Of a stretch of 64,000 nt of DNA, positions 32,354-41,940 are shown in pieces. This stretch comes from Pythium myriotylum (Eukaryota > Oomycota > Peronosporomycetes > Pythiales > Pythiaceae): assembly GCA_023091665.1 (NCBI GenBank), contig JALJCQ010000024.1, positions 992,001 through 1,056,000 on the forward strand, read 5' to 3'. Under the pieces are notes generated by a model. The model was not told the DNA's origin and did no database searches. It saw only the letters and a program-made list of their open reading frames with translations. The position numbers and the translations under genes are program-made. Each line of letters begins with the position of its first letter. The stretch's first letter is position 1.

Positions 32354-34234
32354 ATGCTGCCGCTGCTCGCGCTCGCAGGCGCCGCCGCGCTCGGCGCTGT
32401 GGCGCTCGATCGCCACTTGCTGCTGACAAAAGATCTGCGCGACTTGCTCACGGTCAGCGGCGTGCTGCGCCAGGGCAAGCGCTTCATGGCCGAGCGCACG
32501 CTCGTGCCGGACCTCTTCGCGCAGGCCGCAGCGCATTTCTCGAGCCGCGTCTGCCTCGCATTCGAAGACCGTGAGCTCTCGTTTCGCGAAGTGGACGAGG
32601 CCTCGAACCGCGTGGCCCAGTGGGCGCTGCGCCAGGGCTTGCGCCCGGGAGACAAGGTGGCGCTACTGATGGAGAACCGACCCGAGTTCGTGGTCTGCTG
32701 GCTCGGACTACTCAAGGTCGGCGTGGTCGCGGCGCTAATCAACACGCACCTCCTGGCTGAAGGACTGCTCCACTGTATCAAGATCGCGGACCCGAAGGCT
32801 CTACTGCTCGGGCTCGAGCTGTTGCCCAAGTTCGCGCCCGTGGCTGGCGAGCTACCAGGTGTTGGTGTCCATGTCTACGGCGATGGTGTCACGCAGTGGA
32901 CTGGCTCGGACGAGTATCCATTTGCTCAGTCGGTCGACGTCAAGCTGGGCGAACTGAGTGGCGAGCCTGTGCCTCGCGACCTGCTCAAGGACATCTCGCC
33001 CACGGACGCGGCCATGCTCATCTACACGAGTGGCACGACGGGCCTGCCCAAGGCCGCCAAGGTCAACCACTACAACATCCTCGTGCGTTCGCTCGGGTTC
33101 AAAGTGCAGATGGAGATCACCGAGAACGACCGCATCTTCTGCCCGCTGCCTCTCTACCACACGTCCGGCGGCAACTTGGCCGTCGGCATTTGCTTCCACT
33201 CGGGCGCCGCGCTCTGTCTCACACGCAAGTTCTCAGTCTCGCGCTTCTGGCACGACGTCAAGCGCCATAACTGCACGATCATCCAGTACATTGGCGAGAT
33301 GGCGCGATACCTGGTGAACGCGCCGCCGACGCCCGACGATCTCAACAACAATGTGCGTGCGGCCTTCGGCAATGGCCTGCGCCCAGACGTGTGGAACGAG
33401 TTCCAGGATCGCTTCGGTATCCCGTTGGTCGAAGAATTCTACGGATCCACGGAAGGCGTCATGGGCTTTGCGAACTACTGTGCGACGCTCGAGGACCGCG
33501 GCCACCTCGGCCGACGTGGTGTGCTTATGCAAGCGCTGCTAGGCGTCAAGATCGTGCGTTACGACGTGGAGAAAGATGAGCTGCTTCGTGACCCGAAGAC
33601 CGGGTTCTACCAGGAGTGTGCACTTGGCGAGACGGGTGAGTTGCTCTGCAAGATCGCCGAGAGCGACCCGGCTCGCAAGTTCAGCGGCTACTACAGCAAC
33701 GAAAAGGAGTCCAACAAGAAAGTCTTGCGAGATGTATTCACCAATGGCGACGTGTACTTCCGCTCGGGTGACCTCTTCAAGATCGACGAGGCGCGGTACT
33801 GGCACTTCATCGACCGCATTGGCGACACGTTCCGCTGGAAGGGAGAGAATGTCTCGACCAATGAAGTGGCCGAGGCCATCGCCAAGTTCCCAGGACTCAG
33901 CGACATCTGCGTCTACGGCGTCGAGGTGACAGGCCACGAAGGTCGTGCGTGCATGGCTGCAATGGTATTCGATGAGAACAGCTTCGACATGGAGGCATTC
34001 GCGACCCACGTGAAGGCTCGCCTGCCGTCGTACGCCGTACCGCTCTTCCTGCGCCAACTGGGAGAGATGTCGGTGACAGGGACAATGAAGTATGAGAAGG
34101 CCAAGCTGAGGAAGCAAGGCATGGATCCGTCCAAGGTCGAGGACAAATTGTGGTACTACGTCAAAGACAAGCACACGTACGAGAGGCTCACGGCCGACAA
34201 TTTCCACGTGGCGTTCGCCAACTCCCGTCTCTAG
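32354..34234 (+). CDS. Fatty acid transport protein / very-long-chain acyl-CoA synthetase, third copy
   Basis: 626 residues, intronless. The N-terminus is a hydrophobic helix (LPLLALAGAAALGAVAL), the single membrane segment expected in FATP proteins, followed by VPDLF...FEDRELSFREVDEASNR. ATP loop IYTSGTTGLPKAAKV, adenylate motif EFYGSTEGVMGF, FRSGDLFKID and DRIGDTFRWKGENVSTNEVAE are all present, so the enzyme should be active. It is collinear with the copies at 1-738 and 12451-14265. Three dispersed copies within 35 kb show repeated local duplication. Substrate chain length cannot be told. Confidence 0.93.
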   Translation: MLPLLALAGAAALGAVALDRHLLLTKDLRDLLTVSGVLRQGKRFMAERTLVPDLFAQAAAHFSSRVCLAFEDRELSFREVDEASNRVAQWALRQGLRPGDKVALLMENRPEFVVCWLGLLKVGVVAALINTHLLAEGLLHCIKIADPKALLLGLELLPKFAPVAGELPGVGVHVYGDGVTQWTGSDEYPFAQSVDVKLGELSGEPVPRDLLKDISPTDAAMLIYTSGTTGLPKAAKVNHYNILVRSLGFKVQMEITENDRIFCPLPLYHTSGGNLAVGICFHSGAALCLTRKFSVSRFWHDVKRHNCTIIQYIGEMARYLVNAPPTPDDLNNNVRAAFGNGLRPDVWNEFQDRFGIPLVEEFYGSTEGVMGFANYCATLEDRGHLGRRGVLMQALLGVKIVRYDVEKDELLRDPKTGFYQECALGETGELLCKIAESDPARKFSGYYSNEKESNKKVLRDVFTNGDVYFRSGDLFKIDEARYWHFIDRIGDTFRWKGENVSTNEVAEAIAKFPGLSDICVYGVEVTGHEGRACMAAMVFDENSFDMEAFATHVKARLPSYAVPLFLRQLGEMSVTGTMKYEKAKLRKQGMDPSKVEDKLWYYVKDKHTYERLTADNFHVAFANSRL

Positions 34235-34795
34235 ATGCCCTGCTCATCCAGAAAATCTTGAGCATGTCTTTGATAACCGTATCAAATCACTCCCTGTTGT
34301 ACGTGGTGATTTTGGCTGAAGTCGTGAACGGCGGCTCCATGCGAGCTGAAGCTGAAGAGAAAACGGCATCTAAACCAAATGAGATTTGTCTGTTTGTTTA
34401 GGTCACGAGACGGACGTTACTTAAAAATGTCTCGACAATCAGTGTTAGTGATGTGCAACGCGTATCTTGCACATGGCAGCTCATCCCATGGTCACAGCAA
34501 GGCAGACGTGCATCCACATCGTGACAAAGGAACCCAACCTCGGCTTTGGGTTAACTGCTGAGTCGGGTTCAATCTATTTCATTGGTTCAAATTCATCAAT
34601 ACGTCTATGCTATTGGCTGTAATCCCGCATCCTGATTCCTGCTGCTTGAAGTGAGACCGTGAACCCAAGGATCTCCATGTGACGTGGAACGAGACCTGCT
34701 TTCTCCCACCTGCCGCCCGATCCTCGCACTCGTGCTCTCTCATTCTTCCATTTACTGTCTCCCACACACACCACGACTACATTCTTCCCCACGCC
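34235..34795. other. Intergenic region before the calpain gene
   Basis: AT-richer than the flanking genes. The calpain core promoter lies at its right end. No other feature was recognised. Confidence 0.5.
34739..34757 (+). promoter_or_regulatory. Inr+FPR-like core promoter of the calpain gene
   Basis: CTCATTCT matches YTCANTYY exactly and is followed two bases later by CATTTACTG, one base off CAWTTTNYY. It gives a 5' UTR of ~54 nt and supports the ATG at 34796 over the in-frame codons upstream. Confidence 0.55.
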
Positions 34796-36835
34796 ATGCC
34801 GTTCGTCGAGTCTCAGCCTGGGTCTCTCTCCAAGGGCAAGTCGACCCTGAAGAAGCAGAAGAAGACCGACGCCGTCGAAGGGCTCGTGGTGCACGACCTC
34901 ACCGAGATCAAAGTGCCGCGTGGCGTGCGCACGCTCGCAGCCACCGAGAGCCGCGACGCTGCGATCCGCGAGTGCCGTCGCAAGGTCGAGAAGATCTCAC
35001 GTGAGTGCCGCATGGACAACGTCAAGTACCGCGACCCGCACTTCGATCTCTCGACCATGCCCGAGTACTGCCTCAACGGACTCAAGCAGGAAAAGGGCGA
35101 GGGGGACCGCGTGGCCGACCCGGCAGCGAGCAAGCGCGTCGGCGAAATCTACGACGACCCCAAGTTCATCGTGGACGGCATCGACGCCGGCGACATCAAG
35201 CAGGGCGGCGCTGGCGACTGCTGGTTCCTCGCGGCTGTCGCGACGATCGCCAACATGCCGACGCTGCTTGAGAGCATCTGTGTTGCGCGAGATGAAAAGG
35301 TTGGCGTCTACGGCTTCATTTTCTTCCGTGACGGCGAGTGGATCTCCGAAGTCATCGACGACCAGCTCTTCATCACGCACCCCAAGTACGCCGAGGCCGA
35401 CTGGGACCTCAAGCGCGCGTTCGCGACCGAGCAGGAGTACGTGCGCGCGCTGCAGCGTGGCTCGAGTGCGCTCCACTTCGCTAAGTGCGCCGACTCGAAC
35501 GAGACGTGGCTCCCGCTGCTGGAGAAGGCGTACGCCAAGGCCCACGGCGACTACGCTGCGATCGAGGGCGGTTTCACGGGCGAAGGAGTGGAAGATCTCA
35601 CTGGCGGTGTGACTAGTGAGATCGTGACGGCCGACATCCTCGACCGAGATGTCTTCTGGAACGAAGAGCTCACCAAGGTGAACAAGGAGTTGCTCTTCGC
35701 CGGCGCCATCTCGGGTGTCGCGGCGTTTGATGTCAACGGTATCATCACGAACCACGCCTACTCAGTGCTCAAGGCCGTCGAGGTCAACGGCAAGCGACTC
35801 GTGCAGGTGCGCAACCCATGGGGCCAGTCTGAATGGACTGGAGCCTGGAGCGATGGCTCTCCGGAGTGGACGGCCGAGTGGATGACGCTGCTCGAGCACA
35901 AGTTCGGCGATGACGGAGCCTTCTGGATGTCCTACGAAGACTTCCTCGACACGTTCACGTCGCTCGACCGCACGCGTGTCTTCTCCTCGGAGTGGACGAT
36001 CGCGCAGGCCTGGACCCAGTGCCAGGTCACGTGGCCGGCGCAGTTCGTCGCGGACGAGTTCGAGATCACGCTCTCGCGTCCGGGACCTGTCGTGGTCGTT
36101 TTGCAGCAGGCGGATACGCGCTACTTCTCGGGGCTCGACGGCCAATACGACTTCCGTCTCCACTTCCGCGTGCGCCGTGCCGGCGACACTGAGTACTTTG
36201 CGCGTACCAAGCAGACCATCACAATGTGGCGTAGTGTGAACAAAGAGCTCCACCTCGAGGCTGGTACGTGGGTCGTGAGCTTCCGTGTGTCGCGACGCCC
36301 CACGGGTCGCTCGCGTCGTGACGAGTACATCGAAACGTACAAGAAGGAGCACTCGGACAAGTTCCTCGTGGTTGCTCGCAACTTTGACTACGCGCACGCC
36401 AAGGGCGTCGCCGGAGACCTCGAGTGGGAGGACGTTGAAGAAGTCGAAGAGGAGTCGGAAGTAGTTGAGGCACCCAAGAAGAAGACCGCAAAGACCAAGA
36501 AGCCCAAGAAGGAGAAGAAGGAAGAGGACGACGGCGAGGGTCAAGAGGAACCCACGGACGGTGAGGAAGGAGAGGGAGAAGGAGAGGAGGAGGGACAGGG
36601 AGAGGAGGAAGGAGAAGAGGAAGAGGAGGAGGAAGAGGAGGAAGATCACTCGGAGGAGGACACGACCGCTGTCATCGGCATCCGCGTCCACGCTAAGGAC
36701 CCCGAGCTGCAGGTCAAGCCCGTGACCAACCCGGATGGGGCCCAGGAGCTCGACCCGGACGACAGCAGCGTCACGGCCTTCCTCCACGGCGCTATCGACC
36801 AGTCGGGTTTCCTCTCGGCGAGCTTCCGTCAGTAA
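34796..36835 (+). CDS. Calpain-family cysteine protease
   Basis: 679 residues, intronless. The papain-like calpain core runs from about residue 95 to 390 with all three catalytic residues: C142 (GGAGDCWFLAA), H320 (TNHAYSVL) and N340 (QVRNPWG). A C2-like/domain III segment follows (SEWTIAQAWTQCQVTWPAQF onward). The last ~140 residues contain a Lys/Pro patch and then a very acidic Glu-rich tract before a short folded-looking end. No EF-hand domain is visible, so calcium dependence would have to come from the protease core or C2-like part. Probably a cytosolic regulatory protease; the acidic tail may bind partners or calcium. Confidence 0.9.
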   Translation: MPFVESQPGSLSKGKSTLKKQKKTDAVEGLVVHDLTEIKVPRGVRTLAATESRDAAIRECRRKVEKISRECRMDNVKYRDPHFDLSTMPEYCLNGLKQEKGEGDRVADPAASKRVGEIYDDPKFIVDGIDAGDIKQGGAGDCWFLAAVATIANMPTLLESICVARDEKVGVYGFIFFRDGEWISEVIDDQLFITHPKYAEADWDLKRAFATEQEYVRALQRGSSALHFAKCADSNETWLPLLEKAYAKAHGDYAAIEGGFTGEGVEDLTGGVTSEIVTADILDRDVFWNEELTKVNKELLFAGAISGVAAFDVNGIITNHAYSVLKAVEVNGKRLVQVRNPWGQSEWTGAWSDGSPEWTAEWMTLLEHKFGDDGAFWMSYEDFLDTFTSLDRTRVFSSEWTIAQAWTQCQVTWPAQFVADEFEITLSRPGPVVVVLQQADTRYFSGLDGQYDFRLHFRVRRAGDTEYFARTKQTITMWRSVNKELHLEAGTWVVSFRVSRRPTGRSRRDEYIETYKKEHSDKFLVVARNFDYAHAKGVAGDLEWEDVEEVEEESEVVEAPKKKTAKTKKPKKEKKEEDDGEGQEEPTDGEEGEGEGEEEGQGEEEGEEEEEEEEEEDHSEEDTTAVIGIRVHAKDPELQVKPVTNPDGAQELDPDDSSVTAFLHGAIDQSGFLSASFRQ

Positions 36836-38208
36836 ACTCGGTGTCGTATTGCACAAATATGAATTCTTTGTTTTTGTAATGAACCCGACGAGATTTGTCG
36901 AACACACCCAGTCATCCGATGGATTCTGGAGCAATCACTCAAATCCCTCGATACTTATGGGAACCCAAACGCAGTAAACAGTTGACTCGCACATGATCCT
37001 GAAGCCTATGGCAAGTTGGATCTTCCAAATCGTTGAGTCTAGGACACCCAGACACAATCTATGGCCCATACTGAGTCACGACATACTGGTCGAGAGACTC
37101 CGCCACTCTCAGGCTCTGACGTACAGCACAGGACGAGAACGCAGGAAGGCTCCCAGGTGAGACCAGGAAGGATCTTGGACCAGGACCTCACGACGCAACG
37201 ATCTCTGAAATTATGATACGACTGTCACAGATTCGCTTTTTGCTGAGGCACGCGATGCCAAATGCGAGGCGTGTCCCTCTCTGGTGGTAGCCAGCACAGA
37301 ACGGGAGTGGCACTCCAAGCCGTCTGGATGGATGTGGGCTGTGCCCGCTCTCAGGTCTCGACTCGGTGGACTTTCATCGAGGTGGTTCCAACCAAGATGC
37401 GAGCGAGGTAGTCCTCCCAGCGACCAGTCCATGAGTCGGGTGGGTACACCGAGGCCATTACTCCCGCGAGTGAACCGGACGTTCTCGAGTGAGTTCGCGA
37501 TCCAACGCTCGCCAAGCGAGACCGACACACCCACCAAGATGGCACAAATATCACGTTCGAATACCTCTAATAGAACATATACAAAATATACACATGAATC
37601 GTATTTGATCTTGACAATACTTTACTATACTTCGTATTCCTGCGAGAAAGCATATCGGGAGTCGGAAGAGATGGTCTCACTTTCGTGGTTCCGCGCGACC
37701 AGCTGGGAGCCTCGTGTCCCGCAGCCTGGTGGTCTCCCTGACCTCTCGGTCACCGCTCCAAGTCTCACCACCCGATGCAGACTCTTTCTTCCCGAGGACT
37801 CGTAGCAGCTGCACCACACCAGCTTGGTGTTGCGTGGCTGGGTCTGTGATTGTCTTCCTCTCCCGGCATGCTTTGGCCCTCCGCATGCCATGAGCTGCTG
37901 CCTCACTCTCTCTCTCTGCCAATCGCGCTGGCCACTCGCCTCCGTCTCCTTCAACGTTTGCTTCTCCCACAAACAAGCGCAGCGCTTCACAATCACTGAT
38001 GGCGACTGACACATTCAAGTCCGAGGCCCTCGCGCACACGGCCGGGCCATCACGCCGGAGCCGATGGACCGGCGCGGTAGCGAGAAAGCCAGCCGGCGGG
38101 ATGACATCAACAAGGCCTCGCGATTCCTTTCCGTGCCCCACCGAGTCCCGGGGCTTGGCCGATTGATCTCATTCTCCAATTCTCTCCGCCTCAGAGACAT
38201 CAAGCACA
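36836..38208. other. Intergenic region, 1.4 kb
   Basis: Open frames at 37284-37805 (+) and 37677-38141 (-) lack recognisable domains and overlap each other. The right end carries the hydrolase promoter. Nothing else was seen. Confidence 0.45.
38168..38185 (+). promoter_or_regulatory. Inr+FPR core promoter of the hydrolase gene
   Basis: CTCATTCTC followed at once by CAATTCTCT. The Inr matches YTCANTYY; the FPR differs by one base from CAWTTTNYY. It lies 24 bp before the ATG at 38209. Confidence 0.6.
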
Positions 38209-39915
38209 ATGGATCTCCAGGCCGAGGCCCCAGTCAAGAAGTCGATGCTCAAGCGCGGACTCGCTGCCGGTCTCGCAGTCGCCGGTTCGGCCGCCGTGGC
38301 ACTCGGTCTCTTCGGGTACCACGCCGACACTTTCCACCACGACACACACCGTTTGCTCGCTGAGATCGCGAGTGCCAAGGGCATCCAGGTCGCCTTCCGT
38401 CCGAGCGCCGACTCGCCGTCGCTGCCCACGGGCGGCGTGATCGAGGGCTTCCTCTTCCCCAAGACAGCGGCCGACGGCTCGCTTTCGTTTGATGGTCGCA
38501 TCTCGTACGAGCATGTCGGACTCCAGTACAACTTTACGCTGCTCAACGACCGCGGCTACGTCACGGTCGAGAACGCCACGACGCGCGCGCTGCAGCGTGC
38601 CGAGTGTCTCAACAAGGACAACATCCCGCCGCTCGCGACCTTCACGGATGCGCTCAAGAACGCGCGTGTGGTCGATGCCGTCGCCAACCCGCAGTTCAAC
38701 GTCACGTGCGACAGCGGCAAGCTCATCGAGTTCTTCTTCGCCGACGAGCCGTTTGTCTTCTGCTCCTCGGCCTCGGGCTCGATCGATGTCACAGGCGAGG
38801 ACCTCAGCGCCTCGGTGAAGCTGCTTCAGGACAACTCGGAGGGGGTGCCGTCTGTGAGCTCGCTCACGCCGCCGGCCTCGGTGCGCCTCGACTACTGTGG
38901 TGTGCTCACGGACGCGTCGACGACGACGCGTTCGCTCCAGGAGAAGGTCATGCAGCGTGCCTTTGACGCCTACACGGTCGCCAAGGGTGAGCGTCGTCTC
39001 TCGTCCATGGGCACGACCGAGTGTGGCTGCACGGACGGTCTCAAGAAGTGTCTCTTCGTCCACGGTCTCGGCTACAACGCCAGCGACTCGACCGACTCGT
39101 TCAAGGAATACTTCGGCACGATCGAGCAACAGGCCAAGTGCTGCTCGACCGTCAAGTTCCTTCACATCGACACGCTCAACTCGCCGTGGTACGCCGACGC
39201 CTCGACCGAAGCTCTGTGCGCTGAGGCCGCCAACCTCGCCGGTGCGACCGACAAGATGGCCATCGAGAACGTCGCCGTCGTGGCTCACTCGATGGGCAAC
39301 CTCGTCTTCCAGGCTGCGCTCATGAACCAGAAGTGCGGTCTCGCGGCTTCGTCCAAGTACATCGCGCTCAACGGCCCGATCTACGGCAGCATGAGTGCGA
39401 CGAGCGGTGTCTCGATCTTCGAGTCGCTCTCCACGTCCATCCAGCAGCGTCTCTGCACGAACGACCCCAACACCAAGATCGACAATCCGATTGTCAACAT
39501 CCTCCTCTTCTTTGGTCTCTGCCCCACGCGTATCGCCATCAAGTCGATCGTCTACCAGGGCTCCAAGGAATCCAACCCGGACCTCGACGCGCTCTTCACG
39601 GCCGCTGGTGAGCAGTACAAGAAGTCGGTCTCCTCGAACCTATGTGGTGTGAGCCCCGTGGGTCTGCTCACGACCGACTCGATCCAGCTCTCGATCCTCG
39701 GCGTCTCGTCGGGCCACGCCTCGCTCGAGAACGACGGCCAGGTCCACTTTGACTCGTGCCGCGCGACGCTGGACAAGAGCCTCTACTCGACCTCGTGGAA
39801 TGGCGGCAAGTTCTACAAGGCCGGCATCAACCACCTCGACGGCACGTTCCGCAACGGCGACGGCTGGTGGGGCAACGACCGCAAGCCCATTAAGTGGTTT
39901 AACTGTCAGTTCTAG
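38209..39915 (+). CDS. Membrane-anchored secreted alpha/beta hydrolase, copy 1 (intact)
   Basis: 568 residues, intronless. A short basic cytosolic tail (KKSMLKR) precedes one hydrophobic helix (LAAGLAVAGSAAVALGLFGY), giving a type II membrane protein or an uncleaved signal anchor. The lumenal part has an N-terminal region with about ten Cys and sequons, a dibasic site RRLS near residue 265, then a hydrolase domain starting KKCLFVHGLG (oxyanion region), with the nucleophile S361 in AHSMGN. The end GNDRKPIKWFNCQF is conserved in all copies. Lipase or esterase-like activity is inferred from the HGLG and xHSMGN motifs; the substrate is unknown. I do not know a named family for the N-terminal half. 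Confidence 0.85.
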   Translation: MDLQAEAPVKKSMLKRGLAAGLAVAGSAAVALGLFGYHADTFHHDTHRLLAEIASAKGIQVAFRPSADSPSLPTGGVIEGFLFPKTAADGSLSFDGRISYEHVGLQYNFTLLNDRGYVTVENATTRALQRAECLNKDNIPPLATFTDALKNARVVDAVANPQFNVTCDSGKLIEFFFADEPFVFCSSASGSIDVTGEDLSASVKLLQDNSEGVPSVSSLTPPASVRLDYCGVLTDASTTTRSLQEKVMQRAFDAYTVAKGERRLSSMGTTECGCTDGLKKCLFVHGLGYNASDSTDSFKEYFGTIEQQAKCCSTVKFLHIDTLNSPWYADASTEALCAEAANLAGATDKMAIENVAVVAHSMGNLVFQAALMNQKCGLAASSKYIALNGPIYGSMSATSGVSIFESLSTSIQQRLCTNDPNTKIDNPIVNILLFFGLCPTRIAIKSIVYQGSKESNPDLDALFTAAGEQYKKSVSSNLCGVSPVGLLTTDSIQLSILGVSSGHASLENDGQVHFDSCRATLDKSLYSTSWNGGKFYKAGINHLDGTFRNGDGWWGNDRKPIKWFNCQF

Positions 39916-40003
39916 ATCTTGTAAGCCAATCAGTCAGTCACCCATCGTAAAAGCTCCAAATGTAATAACTTCTGAACCCCAATCTTTTCTCTTGCAATTC
40001 ACC

Positions 40004-40238
40004 CCGATGCTGTCCCGCAATGGCTGCTGTTACGTGGCTGTAAAGACGAGGATAAAGCACGCGAGCTCTTCAGTCGGAACGTGGCGCAGTACTCGCCTCA
40101 GCCTCTCGACACGTCTCGCGTGAGGCTCTGCGGACTTGTCGTGTACATCGTCAATCTGCTCGCACAGAGCGCTCACGAGACCTGAAGCGCCAGACCGTTG
40201 CAATCAAGCAAATCGCAGGACGCATCGACTCAATACTC
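40004..40238 (+). pseudogene. Internally deleted 5' fragment of ROCO B
   Basis: The stretch matches the first ~190 bp of ROCO B (41965 on: GATGCTGTCCCGCAATGG...), then jumps from the position equivalent to 42134 straight to that equivalent to 42832, removing about 697 bp. It ends at CAATACTC, equivalent to ROCO B ~42885. The first RyR repeat is cut and the frame closes at a TGA. The copy abuts the minus-strand relic on its right without any spacer. Confidence 0.9.
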
Positions 40239-40242
40239 ACTG

Positions 40243-41030
40243 TCACTCACGCCTTGGATCCGACGTAATTCATGGTACGAAGCGGTATTGATATTCAATG
40301 GCTCAAGAAAACTTCGATATGCGCGGCTTGCGAATGGTCCAAAACACTGATCAAACTAGTTGGTCGAAACGATCCCGCATCGTGGAGGAAGAGCAAATTC
40401 GGTCGCTTGAGCTGGCGTAATTAGCAAGAACACATCAGAGTCCCCATTTACGGCTTTTGTACGCTCTTTGACATACGTTGCTTCGTAAATCTTTTGTTTC
40501 GTTTGTAGCAACTTGCATTGAATCATTTCATTGCACTGGACATGTTGATCGTCAATCGTCAATTGAACTCGCATAAGTATGTCGCCTGCCGTTGCTCTGG
40601 CTCCGTTGATCACAATTGTATTCATCTCTGACATATTGACGCCACCGTGATGATTTGTGAAAATCGTCGAGTGTTCGCCGCCAGCTTTTGTATCATGTCG
40701 ATGTACAGCTTCCCGAACTGTACGCAGTTTGAGCTCCTCGATGAGAACACCATCGACTGAACCAAAACGGGCCCCTGCATGAAATGTGGATAATCCGACT
40801 GGATTTTGATTATAAGCAATCGATTTCGCACGGGGTGAAACGCCATGAATTGTTCAAAACGCTGTCATCGATCGGCTGTAAGGTGAGCCAGAATATCCGC
40901 TTCGTGCCGTTGCGTGTGGTCATACTTCGCGTGAATCTTGTTGCGAAGATCCTCAATAACGTTGACACCTTCGGACGACACAGACGACGGCTTGTGATCC
41001 AAGAACGCGCCGCGAGTAGCTGCATCTACT
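40243..41030 (-). pseudogene. Decayed gene relic of unknown family
   Basis: Read on the minus strand, coherent protein-like sequence is spread over several frames. It runs from DHKPSSVSSEGVNVIEDLRN through LSTFHAGARFGSVDGVLIEEL, GVNMSEMNTIVINGARA, VQCNEMIQCKLL and ALPPRCGIVS to FGPFASRAYRSFLEPLNIN and ASYHELRRIQGVS. At least two frameshifts and an in-frame TAG interrupt it. The last part resembles a helix-hairpin-helix (LNxxxAxxxELxxIxGV). I cannot name the family. It may be part of an expanded oomycete effector or NTPase family, but that is a guess. Confidence 0.6.
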
Positions 41031-41940
41031 AGATGAAACCACACTTTACACTTTACGCACCATCTCTTCTGTCTAATCCTCATAGATTCGTGTGAGTTTC
41101 GGTGGCTGTGGACACCTCTGCACGTTGCTATCCCGCATGATCGTCGCTCACGTGCTTGGCTTGCTTGCCTCTGTTTGACAGAGAACAATCGCAAAATAAT
41201 CTCAAATGAGGAGTTGATGCTGCGTACTCACTGGAGAAACGTTGCAGAAGCTGTGGTGCGTCAATTCTACAGTCGACGCTGTTATGTCAGTAGATCTCGC
41301 AAGATTTGGCGCTGCGACAGTACACTAATTCCAAAAGCCCCTTATCCTGAGCCTGTACATCGTGAACCTCGTGAGAAACCGACTCTAGTCCGTAGTTCTG
41401 GAAGCGTCTCATGCTTGCTAATATGTTACCTAGACGCGGCCCGTAGTGTCGTGGAGTGTCGTTGGACGTACGCTCTATTCTCAATATTTATGCTTTGTCT
41501 CGCTAATTTTCCATATCAACCATCCTCTCCCAATCTTCATGCACGGACTTGTGTCAGAGGCAGAGACAGAGAGCCTTGGTCGCGCCCACGACGAGATCGC
41601 CCGCTGGACAGCAAGAGTTTTTGCGTGAGAGATATCCGCAAGGCCAGGCACGAGGACAGGAGGTCCAGGCAGGATCGTGGCGTTGATGTGCCTGAGTCTA
41701 GAGCCATCACTCGTGAAAAAGTGCGTTGGAGGATCGATAAGAGGGAATTGGAGACAGATTCACGCTTCCGATCTCGAATTCATCAAAACCCTCGACGGCA
41801 TTATTGGCGAGCAAAGAACCTCCCGACTCAGAACCCGAGATCGACTTCAAGTGAGCTCTTGGATCAGATTCGGACTCAGGTTGAGCTTCGATTTTTTTTT
41901 CCACCTCGCAAATCATTTTCTCTTCTCTCTCTCTCTCTTC
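41031..41940. other. Spacer before ROCO B
   Basis: Open frames on both strands here are short or overlapping and carry no motif. AATCATTTTCTCTTC at about 41907-41921 is a reasonable start-site element for ROCO B. The frame of ROCO B is open back to 41677, but that extension is not conserved in the fragment at 40004. Confidence 0.45.

Noticed and set aside
40243..41030. Naming the relic a Crinkler (CRN) effector
   Set aside because: No LFLAK-type N-terminus or diagnostic CRN domain can be shown; only an impression of similarity.
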